From CAYQEC01 sp964569015 (lineage in GTDB: Bacteria; Actinomycetota; Acidimicrobiia; Spongiisociales; UBA5794): a stretch of DNA of 36,771 nucleotides. The notes below the pieces were generated by a model. The model made no database searches. It worked only from the letters and a program-made list of their open reading frames with translations, and was not told the origin of the DNA. The first letter of the stretch is position 1. Each line of letters begins with the position of its first letter. The position numbers were made by a program, and so were the translations under genes. This document shows positions 8,298-15,500 of this stretch, piece by piece. The DNA lies in contig CAZMSN010000014.1 of the NCBI GenBank assembly GCA_964569015.1, positions 1 through 36,771 of the forward strand, in the 5' to 3' direction.

Positions 8298-8440
8298 TAT
8301 GTAACCCTGCGGGGATGGTAGAGAGTAGGTCGAGGGTTGTGGCTGCTCCCCCGGAACGTGGGAGCAGGCCAGCTCGGCGTCCTGTTCGGGATGGGACGAA
8401 GGACCCTTGATGGGTGCCATTGCCGGCCTCGACATTGGAC
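8298..8440 (+). ncRNA. Candidate structured leader or small RNA, family not recognised
   Basis: Downstream of the TATAAT promoter the sequence folds by eye into a closed multibranch. P1 is gtcgagg (8329-8335) with cctcgac (8427-8433). P2 is an 11-bp helix, 8340-8350 with 8360-8371, with one bulged G. P3 is cgtcc (8378-8382) with ggacg (8394-8398). P4 is accc (8403-8406) with gggt (8412-8415). No open reading frame covers it. A ribosome site (aggagg, 8453-8458) follows, so it may be a cis-regulatory leader for the 2TM gene, or an independent RNA. It does not match tmRNA, SRP RNA, RNase P or riboswitch motifs I know. Confidence 0.4.
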
Positions 8441-8463
8441 GGGAACAACCGTAGGAGGACATC

Positions 8464-8757
8464 GTGGCGGCATCGGACGCACCTACCGCCGAGGCGCGGG
8501 CACGGAGACGGGCCAAGTACCTTTCCGGCCTGCTGTGGCATGTCGGCGCATTCATCATCATCAGCGCCTGCTTCTGGATCCTGGATCTCACCGTCGGTGA
8601 GAACGGCCTGCAGTGGGCCTACTGGATCACTGCGGTGTGGGCGGTCGGGCTTGCGTTCCATATCCTGGCGTACTACATCGACGGTCGGGGGGTCGAGCAG
8701 GGCAAGTGCCAGGAGTACCTGGCCGAGGAGCGTGAGCGCGGCGCCGGAACGGAGTGA
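8464..8757 (+). CDS. 2TM domain membrane protein
   Basis: Encodes 97 aa. It has a short charged N-terminus (ARARRRAKY) and two membrane spans, about residues 22-44 (GLLWHVGAFIIISACFWIL) and 49-69 (LQWAYWITAVWAVGLAFHI), then a charged tail. This is the layout of the 2TM domain family (PF13239), often found in or next to sensor proteins, where its role is not defined. The GTG at 8464 is preceded by aggagg with 5-nt spacing. Expression probably comes from the strong promoter at 8286 through the structured leader. Confidence 0.8.
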   Translation: MAASDAPTAEARARRRAKYLSGLLWHVGAFIIISACFWILDLTVGENGLQWAYWITAVWAVGLAFHILAYYIDGRGVEQGKCQEYLAEERERGAGTE

Positions 8758-8769
8758 ATGCGGCTCTGC

Positions 8770-8918
8770 TCAGCGGCTGAAGCGCGAGAGGAATTCCCAG
8801 ATCAGGTTGGTGTCCCGGTCCTCGGTGGCCACGCCGTGCCGTTCCGCCCGCAGCCGGCCAGCGCCAGGCCGAGCGCGAGGATCACCATCACGAGGTGGCG
8901 GTGGGATGGGAGTCTCAC
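8770..8918 (-). pseudogene. Remnant of a secreted lipoprotein or hydrolase gene
   Basis: A GTG at 8918 opens a frame with a lipoprotein-type signal (VMVILALGLALAGC) that stops at 8802 after 38 codons. The next frame, running from within that region to the stop at 8770, reads TEDRDTNLIWEFLSRFSR. This resembles the C-terminal end of esterases of the PHB-depolymerase type, but I cannot verify that. Signal peptide and C-terminal piece are therefore in different frames with the middle missing, as expected from a large internal deletion plus a frameshift. A chance resemblance of the tail is possible. Confidence 0.35.
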
Positions 8919-9204
8919 ACCGCGGAGTATGACATTGGTCGATCTTCATCTGGTCGCAGCTGACGGCGTTCTTTCGCCCGATACTCCACTGGGGGCGGCT
9001 TGATCGCCGACTTGGGCGCCATTGGCAGCTCAGGAGATTCCGGCCGTGAGCGAATCGATGGGGTTGATCGGCGAGTAGCTCTCGTGGGCAGCCCCTCGTT
9101 CGGCCCCCGGTGCGCAAGAAGCGCAAGGCATCTCGCAAGATTCGCGAAGCGCTCTGACCCATTGGGCCATACCGTGGTCGAACAGAGCCCAAGTCATCTG
9201 ATCA
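8919..9204. other. Intergenic stretch without a recognisable gene
   Basis: About 290 bp between the decayed lipoprotein remnant and the TrmO ribosome site. Frames here lack start sites with ribosome signals and have no recognisable protein motifs. I see no tRNA, strong hairpin or repeat. Confidence 0.5.
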
Positions 9205-9216
9205 GGAGGTTTCGCA

Positions 9217-9705
9217 GTGTCCACTCCCCCATTCAGCGTGAATCCCATCGGCCACGTTCGTGTGAACGGCGACGACTACGTCCTCGAGATCGACCAGGCC
9301 TATCGGGCGGCGTTGAGGGCGCTGGACGGCTTCAGTCATGTCAACGTCCTGTGGTGGTGTCACCACGTCGACCAGGCCCAGTTCCGTGCCATGACCGTCG
9401 CCGAGACGCCCTATAGAGACGGCCCTGAGGTGGTCGGCATCTTCGCCACCCGCTCGCCGGCGAGGCCAAATCCGATCGCGCTCACGACTGCGCCGATCCT
9501 CACGGTCGACATGGCGACGGGGCTGGTGCCGATCGCATACATCGATGCCGAGGACGGCAGCCCGATCCTCGACCTCAAGCCGTATCTTCCCTGCACGGAT
9601 CGAGTGCGCGACCCCCGTTGCCCGGATTGGTGCGCGAGTTGGCCACAGTGGTACGAGGATTCCGCCGCCTTCGATTGGGAAGCGGTCTTCGAGAACGCTC
9701 AGTAG
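9217..9705 (+). CDS. trmO: tRNA (adenine(37)-N6)-methyltransferase, TrmO/TsaA family
   Basis: Encodes 162 aa of the UPF0066 (YaeB/VirR/TsaA) family. The E. coli member TrmO uses SAM to N6-methylate the t6A37 base of tRNA(Thr). The signature FATRSPARPNPI is at residues 77-88, and EDGSPILDLKPYLP and the opening PIGHVR segment are in place. It is shorter than E. coli TrmO (~235 aa) because the C-terminal domain is absent, as in many single-domain homologues. The GTG at 9217 has a strong aggaggt upstream. Its 3' end overlaps the end of the convergent AraC gene by 7 bp. Confidence 0.88.
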   Translation: MSTPPFSVNPIGHVRVNGDDYVLEIDQAYRAALRALDGFSHVNVLWWCHHVDQAQFRAMTVAETPYRDGPEVVGIFATRSPARPNPIALTTAPILTVDMATGLVPIAYIDAEDGSPILDLKPYLPCTDRVRDPRCPDWCASWPQWYEDSAAFDWEAVFENAQ

Positions 9706-10712
9706 CGGCGGAGAGGCCGTACGGGCATGCAGACGTCGACGGGTTCCTTGCCGGGAGCCTCGGTCGATCGGCCCAGGTGATACCGCTCGAACGGGTAGCG
9801 GTCGTCGGGTTCGTAGCCGCTGTCGGGCAACCATCCGGCAGTGAGGGCATACCAGGCCTCACCGTAGTCGGCTTCGCCGAGGTCGAAATGGCCGATGCCG
9901 TAGCTGCCTCCATCGATCCGCATCCGGCCCACGTCACCGGACGCCGGAGTGTCCGCGGGGACGCTGAGGCAGGCACTCACCCGAAGCTTGTCGTCGACGG
10001 TGATGCTCGGGTCGTCGTGGTACACAGCGAGCACCCACGCATCGGGAGTCATCAGCCCGCGCGGTTGAGCCCAGGTCATGAGCCGGCCGAAGATGTCCGA
10101 GAACACTTCGCCCAGCCCTTGGTAGCGGCCGGTGTGGCGAACATAGGCGACCTCGAGTGGAGGGAGCTCTTCGACCGTAACGGTGGCAGTTCCCAGCCCT
10201 CCCGCTCCGATGATCCAGGTGCGACCGTCGCCGCCCCGCTCCGCCGGGGAAGACAGGATCCCGTAGTCGGCGCCGATCAATCCGAGATTCCCCGGCGTTT
10301 CCTCGACGCTCTCGCCGGAAGCCATCTCGTGTTCCTGATAGCCACCTTTTCGCCACTCTGTGGCAGTCATGCCGAACGCATTCCGAAACGCTCGAGCGAA
10401 AGAGGAGGAGCTCGAGAAGCCGCATTTGAGGGCGATCTTGGTGACCGTTCGTTTTGGATGCTGTGTCAGCTGCGTTGCGGCTCGCTCGACGCGGAGCCTG
10501 TTGATGAATCGACCCGGCGTCTCTCCAACGAGCACCCCGAATACCCGGTGGAAGTGATAGGGCGAGAAGTGGGCGACCTCGGCCAGCTCGTCGAGCGTCA
10601 GCTCCTCGGCCAGGTGCTGTTCGATGTAGTCGATGACGGCATTGACGCGCTCCACGTAGAGAGGACGGCGTGCACTGCGCTCGATGCGTCCGGCCGTCTT
10701 GTCATCTGTCAT
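9699..10712 (-). CDS. AraC-family regulator with GyrI-like effector domain
   Basis: Encodes 337 aa. Residues ~17-115 are the double helix-turn-helix of AraC/XylS regulators (VIDYIEQHLAEELTLDELAE, then SPYHFHRVFGVLVGETP). Residues ~170-337 are a GyrI/SoxS-associated small-molecule-binding domain (VTVEELPPLEVAYVRHTGRY near its start, then a repeated beta-alpha half). Rob and BmrR-type proteins use this domain to bind drugs or amphipathic compounds, so a multidrug or xenobiotic sensor is plausible. The ATG at 10712 has taggag 5 nt upstream. No efflux gene is adjacent. Confidence 0.88.
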   Translation of the reverse strand: MTDDKTAGRIERSARRPLYVERVNAVIDYIEQHLAEELTLDELAEVAHFSPYHFHRVFGVLVGETPGRFINRLRVERAATQLTQHPKRTVTKIALKCGFSSSSSFARAFRNAFGMTATEWRKGGYQEHEMASGESVEETPGNLGLIGADYGILSSPAERGGDGRTWIIGAGGLGTATVTVEELPPLEVAYVRHTGRYQGLGEVFSDIFGRLMTWAQPRGLMTPDAWVLAVYHDDPSITVDDKLRVSACLSVPADTPASGDVGRMRIDGGSYGIGHFDLGEADYGEAWYALTAGWLPDSGYEPDDRYPFERYHLGRSTEAPGKEPVDVCMPVRPLRRY

Positions 10713-10815
10713 GGTGCTCCTACACGGCCTCGAGCAGGATACCGGTGACTCGACCTGTCCGCCGTACACAACCCCCGGCCACGGTGACAGGCGGCGGGTC
10801 CTCCCTGCCGCTTCG

Positions 10816-10980
10816 TCACGAGCCGACGACCGAGCGGAGCCTCTCCCAGAACTCCTGCTCGAGGTCGGCGAGAGGCGTCATGGGTGCGGTGGCCTCGGTG
10901 AGAAGATCCGCGGGAACGGTTGCCTCCGCTGCACGAGAGAAGGCTCGGGCAACGTCTTCCCATCGCCGTTGCCAGACCAC
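10816..10980 (-). CDS. Possible 54-aa ORF or gene fragment
   Basis: In a 364-bp gap, the minus strand from a GTG at 10980 gives 54 codons with a protein-like composition: amphipathic and acidic, for example RRWEDVARAFSRAAEA and ADLEQEFWERLRSVVGS. A purine-rich gggggagc touches the GTG, too close for ideal ribosome spacing. It could be a small gene or the C-terminal end of a lost gene. I do not recognise the family. Confidence 0.3.
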   Translation of the reverse strand: MVWQRRWEDVARAFSRAAEATVPADLLTEATAPMTPLADLEQEFWERLRSVVGS

Positions 10981-11021
10981 GCTCCCCCGCCGTGGCGCGG
11001 TTCCGCGGTTTCCTCACCGTC

Positions 11022-11050
11022 TTGACAATCAGTTGCAGTTGACGTATGGT
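11022..11050 (+). promoter_or_regulatory. Promoter of the Xre-RES toxin-antitoxin operon
   Basis: TTGACA (11022-11027), a 17-bp spacer, then TATGGT (11045-11050). This is close to the housekeeping consensus. The predicted start is near 11057 and the antitoxin ATG is at 11077. A direct repeat (cagttg-cagttg, 11030-11041) lies in the spacer and is a possible antitoxin operator. Confidence 0.65.
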
Positions 11051-11076
11051 TGCGGTATCGGACGAAGGAGCACCCA

Positions 11077-11526
11077 ATGGCAATGGCAGCGTCGATCCCG
11101 GCCATGCCGCCTGTCAAGGCGGCCGAGACCGTGCTGAACGAGCGGGCCGGAGATCCCGACTGGCTCGACGCCTTCACCGATGCGCTCGAGCACCGGCGCA
11201 GCGGTAAGGCGGTCGAGCGGATCCTGGCCGTATGGGGTCTCAGCCAGTCGGAGGCCGGCCGCCGATTTGGCGTCAGTCGCCAAGCCGTCAGCAAATGGGT
11301 TGCCGAAGGCATTCCGAGCGAGCGTGAGGAGGCCATGGCCGACCTGTCGGCGGCAACCGACGTGCTGGTCCACTACCTCAAGCGAGACAGGATCCCCGCG
11401 GTGGTGCGCCGCCCGATCGCCGCCATCGGGGGAGCGTCTCTGCTCGATCTCCTCGGCCGGGGCGAGCACCGTGACGTGCTCGATGCCTGCCGGGACATGT
11501 TCGACTTCAGCCGGGCGCTTGGATGA
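11077..11526 (+). CDS. Xre-type antitoxin (ParS/MbcA-like) of a RES toxin
   Basis: Encodes 149 aa. A helix-turn-helix is at residues ~54-78 (GLSQSEAGRRFGVSRQAVSKWV). The C-terminal half (HYLKRDRIPAVVRRPI...LLDLLGRGEHRDVLDAC) fits the toxin-binding domain of the Xre/MbcA/ParS antitoxins, which block the RES active site and repress their own promoter. The ATG at 11077 has gaaggag 7 nt upstream; the other in-frame start at 11050 lies in the -10 box. Its stop overlaps the toxin start (ATGA, 11523-11526), the usual coupling of this pair. Confidence 0.88.
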   Translation: MAMAASIPAMPPVKAAETVLNERAGDPDWLDAFTDALEHRRSGKAVERILAVWGLSQSEAGRRFGVSRQAVSKWVAEGIPSEREEAMADLSAATDVLVHYLKRDRIPAVVRRPIAAIGGASLLDLLGRGEHRDVLDACRDMFDFSRALG

Positions 11527-12053
11527 GGAGTGAATGGCTGCGGGACGGCCACGAGTGGCTGCGCGTCGCCGATCCCTCGTGGGCTGATCCCCTCGATCCT
11601 ACGTATGCCCGAGAACGCGGCGGACGTTGGAACCCACCGGCGAGCTTCGAGTCTCTGTACCTCAATGAGGACGTTGCCACTGCTCGGCTCAACCTGCGGG
11701 CTTTCATCGCCGCTTGGCCCTATGAGCCGGAGGATCTCCGTAATGACAACGGTCCGGTGTTGGTGGCCGCAACGCTGCCGCGCCGCCAGCGTGTCGCCGA
11801 TGTTCACTCCCCCGCGGGTGTCGCCGCCGTCGGGCTGCCTGCCTCCTACCCCGTCGACGACAGAGGCCACGAGGTCCCGCGCGAGGTTTGCCAGCCCATC
11901 GGCGGGAAGGTGAAGCGGGAAGGACTGCGGGGAATCCGGTGCCGGTCGGCCCACTCCCCCGCCGGTCGCGAGCTCGCCTGGTTCCCCGCGTCATCACACA
12001 GCCGGGCCCGGCGTACTGATACGTTCCTCTACCGCGACTGGTACTGGGCTTGA
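11523..12053 (+). CDS. RES-domain toxin (NAD+-degrading type)
   Basis: Encodes 176 aa of the RES family (PF08808), named for conserved Arg, Glu and Ser. Visible candidates are R35 in GGRWNP, E49 in LYLNED and S142 or S145 in RSAHSP. Characterised members either phosphorolyse or hydrolyse NAD+ (MbcT type) or ADP-ribosylate a host protein (ParT type). Length is normal and all three motif regions are present, so the toxin looks intact. It is translationally coupled to the antitoxin. The convergent SDR gene begins its 3' end 20 bp away. Confidence 0.87.
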   Translation: MRSEWLRDGHEWLRVADPSWADPLDPTYARERGGRWNPPASFESLYLNEDVATARLNLRAFIAAWPYEPEDLRNDNGPVLVAATLPRRQRVADVHSPAGVAAVGLPASYPVDDRGHEVPREVCQPIGGKVKREGLRGIRCRSAHSPAGRELAWFPASSHSRARRTDTFLYRDWYWA

Positions 12054-12073
12054 CGGTGCCCTGCGGTCCGCGT

Positions 12074-13036
12074 TCAGTGCTCCATCCCGGCCAGATCCTC
12101 GAGGGCATTCCACAGCTGTCGCCGCTCCTCTGAGGTCTCCAAGGTCCGCTTGAGGCGATGGGTCGGCCGGGGACGGCGGTCGAGCCAGAAGAGGCCCGTG
12201 GCTGTGGCAGCCTCGTCAGAAGCAGCCAGCCAGACGACGGTGTCGGCGCCCTGTTCCGGGGTGCGCAGCAGAGGCTTGATGAGCCTGCGGAACGTGGGAA
12301 GCGAACGCTCGATTCCGGGGGTGTCGACCCATCCCGGGTGCATGGCATGTACGACGATGCCACGGCCCGCGAGCTGCTCCGCCCACATCTCGGTGAGGAT
12401 CACCAACCCGCGTTTGGCCCTGGCGTATGCCGTCGACCCTTTGTACTCATCCTTCTCGCTCTGGAGATCGTCGACCCGGATGCGCTGGGTGTACATGCCG
12501 CCCGACGAGACGTTGATGATGCGCGCCGGCGCCGATGCCTCCAGGCGAGGAATGAGCAGGTTGGTCAGCAGGAAAGGACCGAGCAGATTGGTTGCAAGCG
12601 TCAGTTCATTGCCCTCGGAAGTCTCGAGGCGTTCCGTGATGAGGGCGCCGGCGTTGTTGATCAAGACGTGGATCTGAGCCTCGCCGGCCAGTAGGGCATC
12701 TGCCAATCCCCTCACTTGGTCGGTATCAGAGAGATCCGCCACGTACGAGCCGATGTCCCCGTTCCCGGTGGCATCTACGATCTCGGCACGAGCCGTATCG
12801 AGCTTCGAGCGGGATCGGCCCACCATCCGAACGCTCGCGCCCAGCTCGGCGAGCCGTTCGGCCGTGACCCGGCCCAGCCCCGAGGTGGCGCCGGTGACGA
12901 TCACGACTCTCCCGTCCAAGGAGCCCAGAGCCCCGTCCCAGCGCTTGCTCCGAAGCGCATAGCCAACGTTGGTGAAACTGCCCACCACCGTGCGATCGAG
13001 GACGTCGTCCAATCGGGTCCACCAGGAGGAGGGCAT
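12074..13036 (-). CDS. Short-chain dehydrogenase/reductase (lipid operon)
   Basis: Encodes 320 aa. Rossmann motif TGATSGLG is at residues 48-55, NNAG at 127-130, and the catalytic Ser (SSGG), Y204 and K208 (YARAK) are present, followed by HPGWVDTPG. The ~40-residue N-terminal extension and overall pattern resemble DHRS12-like reductases. It starts 2 bp after the SRPBCC stop, so the two are co-translated. Its place at the end of the FAD/DUF1365/Cfa operon suggests reduction or oxidation of a modified lipid; the substrate is unknown. Confidence 0.88.
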   Translation of the reverse strand: MPSSWWTRLDDVLDRTVVGSFTNVGYALRSKRWDGALGSLDGRVVIVTGATSGLGRVTAERLAELGASVRMVGRSRSKLDTARAEIVDATGNGDIGSYVADLSDTDQVRGLADALLAGEAQIHVLINNAGALITERLETSEGNELTLATNLLGPFLLTNLLIPRLEASAPARIINVSSGGMYTQRIRVDDLQSEKDEYKGSTAYARAKRGLVILTEMWAEQLAGRGIVVHAMHPGWVDTPGIERSLPTFRRLIKPLLRTPEQGADTVVWLAASDEAATATGLFWLDRRPRPTHRLKRTLETSEERRQLWNALEDLAGMEH

Positions 13037-13038
13037 CG

Positions 13039-13482
13039 TCAGGCGCCGTCGCGTTCGGCGAGTTCTCGGGCGAGGCCCTCGACGGCTCTCTGGCCCACCT
13101 TCTCCAATGCCCGTCCCATGAACGGTGCGACGAACCGGAGCAGACCCTTGAAGGTGAGATCGGCGGTGTATGTCACAACAGTCCCCCGGCTGTCGTTGGC
13201 GAAGGTGATCTCGTCCACCGCGGTCAGGGCAGAGCCCTCGCCAACGAGAACGACCCGATGCGGCGGTTCGAACTCAACGATGGTGTACACCATCGGGATC
13301 TTGCGGCTCGAGAACACCGCCACCAGATCGAATCGGGTTCCGTTTCCCACCGGACCCTGGCCAATCTGCCGCGACTCAGCAACGCCGGGATCCCAGTCCT
13401 GGATGTTGTTGAAATCGGCGGTGTAGGCGAAGGCCTCCTCAACGGGAGTCGCCGTGATGATCTCTTCGTGGAGCCTGGTCAT
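13039..13482 (-). CDS. SRPBCC (START-like) domain protein
   Basis: Encodes 147 aa. The fold is suggested by the opening beta strand (LHEEIITATPVEEAFAYTADF), the NIQDWDPGV segment, a central series of strands, and the long C-terminal helix (RFVAPFMGRALEKVGQRAVEGL). SRPBCC proteins bind hydrophobic ligands in a deep cavity. In this operon a lipid-binding or carrier role is reasonable. A clear cgaaggagatgcg precedes the ATG. It sits 69 bp after the Cfa-type gene and 2 bp before the SDR. Confidence 0.85.
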   Translation of the reverse strand: MTRLHEEIITATPVEEAFAYTADFNNIQDWDPGVAESRQIGQGPVGNGTRFDLVAVFSSRKIPMVYTIVEFEPPHRVVLVGEGSALTAVDEITFANDSRGTVVTYTADLTFKGLLRFVAPFMGRALEKVGQRAVEGLARELAERDGA

Positions 13483-13551
13483 CGCATCTCCTTCGAGTTG
13501 ATGGGCTCGTCTGTTCTACGGAGCGGGGCCGCGTCTGAGATCAAGGAATCG

Positions 13552-14718
13552 TCAGCGAGCGAACACCCACTGCTCGACGTTGATACGTCCAATGCGGAAT
13601 CCCGCCTCGCACAAGGAGAGGTAGAGATCCCACATCCGGTGGAAGCGTGCATCGAGGCCGTTGTCTCGTCTCAGGCTCGTCCAGGCCGCCTCGAAGCGTT
13701 CCCTCCACGTGGCGAGGGTGCGGGCATAGTCGAGCCCGAAGGTCTCCACTTGCTGCACGATCAAGCCGGCGCGAGCGGCGAGCTGGGTCAGGATCTTGGG
13801 GGCCGGGAGCTGGCCTCCCGGGAAGATGTACTGCTGGATGAAATCCGCCCGGGTTCGGTATCGCTCCCATGCGTCGTCGGCGATCGTGATCGTCTGCATC
13901 GCGGCTTTCCCCCCCGCCCTGAGGTGCTGCGTGATGGTTGTGAAGAGGGCCGGCCAGTGGGTCTCGTCGACGGACTCGATCATCTCGATCGAGACGATCG
14001 CATCGAATTCACTGTCGACGTCCCTGAAATCTTCGAGCCTGATATCAACCCTGTCGGCGAGCCCCTTCTCGGCGAGACGCTGCTTGGCGAGCAGCGCCTG
14101 CTCCTCTGAGAGGGTGATACCGACGACTTCACAGCCTCGATTCCCTGCAGCGTATGCCGCGAATCCTCCCCAGCCACATCCGATCTCGAGGACCCGCATG
14201 CCCGGCTCGAGCCCGGCATGGTCCGCGATGATGCGGTACTTGTTGATCTGAGCGTCGGCGAGGCTCTGCTCCGGATATGCAAACCTGGCCGAGGAGTAGG
14301 CCATGGTCTCATCGAGCCAGGCCCGGTAGAAGTCGTTGCCGAGGTTGTAGTGGTCCCCCATGGTCCGGACGCGGGGGTGGCGCCGCTCGGGCCTGATGCG
14401 TTGCCACAGGCGGCGAGCAGGAGTCGTGGCCCGCGCCAGCGGATGCTCGAACCAGGCACTCCGATTGGCCACGCTCCATTCCATCAGGGCTGGGAGGTCT
14501 GGGGTCTTGATCCGCTCGTCCATGTAGGCGTCTGCGAAGCCCATCACCCCGGCCCGAAGAACGTCGCCTACCGCCGAGTGGTCCTTCAGTTGGATCAGGG
14601 CCGCTGGTTCACCGGACCCGATTGCCCGCTGCTGCCCGCCGGGGAGTATCACCTGCAGGGTGCCGGTGCGGGCGAGTGCTCCGAAGATTCCAAGGCTGAT
14701 TCGTTCGATGAGGGTCAT
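13552..14718 (-). CDS. Cyclopropane-fatty-acyl-phospholipid synthase family methyltransferase
   Basis: Encodes 388 aa. The SAM site EIGCGWGG is at residues 178-185, GITLSEEQ follows, and YIFPGG is at 297-302. The ~120-residue N-terminal domain is as in bacterial Cfa. Such enzymes transfer a methylene or methyl group from SAM to an unsaturated acyl chain of a phospholipid. The block that reads YSCAYW in E. coli Cfa reads YSSARF here (141-146): the Cys position is Ser. This may mark a subfamily with a different product, such as a methyl-branched or furan fatty acid. The start overlaps the DUF1365 stop (ATGA). Confidence 0.9.
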   Translation of the reverse strand: MTLIERISLGIFGALARTGTLQVILPGGQQRAIGSGEPAALIQLKDHSAVGDVLRAGVMGFADAYMDERIKTPDLPALMEWSVANRSAWFEHPLARATTPARRLWQRIRPERRHPRVRTMGDHYNLGNDFYRAWLDETMAYSSARFAYPEQSLADAQINKYRIIADHAGLEPGMRVLEIGCGWGGFAAYAAGNRGCEVVGITLSEEQALLAKQRLAEKGLADRVDIRLEDFRDVDSEFDAIVSIEMIESVDETHWPALFTTITQHLRAGGKAAMQTITIADDAWERYRTRADFIQQYIFPGGQLPAPKILTQLAARAGLIVQQVETFGLDYARTLATWRERFEAAWTSLRRDNGLDARFHRMWDLYLSLCEAGFRIGRINVEQWVFAR

Positions 14719-15500
14719 CGCGGGTTGTTCCAGCCGTCTACTACCGAAATGCTACTCGCCGGCGGCTCGGGACGATGGTGGAATTTGGCGCCTTTGAGCC
14801 ACAAGCGAAGCGCCTGCCAATAGATTCCGCCGACCACCTTCACCGTCAGGAGGGGATGGGTGAAGAACAGCATCAGAAGCTCCCGATCGGTGAACGGCAG
14901 CCGGGTGAGGCTCACCCCGGCTCGGAAGAACACCGTGCCTGAGGAGTCGGTCTGCTCGATGGCGAAGGCCAACCGCTCCCCCGGCTCGGTCACCGTGAAG
15001 TGGTAGGTCTGGTCGAGGTCGTTGAACGGCGAGACGTGCATGGCCTTGGCGAAACGGTGTCGGAGCCCTTCGGCTTCAACCGGGACGACGTACGTGTGCC
15101 GATCGCCGAAGGTGTTCCTCACCTCGTGGAGAATCGCGCGGAGGTCTCCGCCGGATCCGTAGCAGTACCAGATGCTGATGGGATCGAAGACGGACCCGAG
15201 CACTCTGGGGAACGCGAGGAGCAGCACTCGGCCGCCGTCGGCGTCGACCCCGGCCGAGCTGAGGACCTGGTCGACCCACGGCCGCAGCGGGGTGCCGTCC
15301 GCCGGCCCGTGTTTGGCGATGTCGAAGCCGAAGAGGTTGAAGCGTCCCACCGAAAACAGGCGTAGGTCCCGATCGAGGGTCTCCAACTCGTCGATGTCGA
15401 ACAGCCCGTAGTAGATGCGGTACTCGAAGTGGTGGTGGAAGGGCTCGAGGCGGGTATGCCGCATGCGGCCGCGATAGAGCGCCGACGCTCGCGTGGTCAC
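14715..15500 (-). CDS. DUF1365 family protein
   Basis: Encodes 261 aa. Characteristic segments are LYRGRMRHTRLEPFHHHFEY at the N-terminus, RVLGSVFDPISIWYCY, and ILHEVRNTFGDRHTYVVP. The family is regularly found between an FAD-linked oxidoreductase and a Cfa-type methyltransferase, and its exact reaction is not established. The GTG at 15500 overlaps the upstream stop (GTGA), and its own stop overlaps the next start, so three genes are tightly coupled. The frame stays open upstream, but that part lies inside the oxidoreductase gene. Confidence 0.9.
   Translation of the reverse strand: MTTRASALYRGRMRHTRLEPFHHHFEYRIYYGLFDIDELETLDRDLRLFSVGRFNLFGFDIAKHGPADGTPLRPWVDQVLSSAGVDADGGRVLLLAFPRVLGSVFDPISIWYCYGSGGDLRAILHEVRNTFGDRHTYVVPVEAEGLRHRFAKAMHVSPFNDLDQTYHFTVTEPGERLAFAIEQTDSSGTVFFRAGVSLTRLPFTDRELLMLFFTHPLLTVKVVGGIYWQALRLWLKGAKFHHRPEPPASSISVVDGWNNPR

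Noticed and set aside
9618..10748. Long plus-strand open frame opposite the AraC/GyrI regulator
   Set aside because: The minus-strand frame has unmistakable AraC and GyrI-like motifs; the opposite frame has none.
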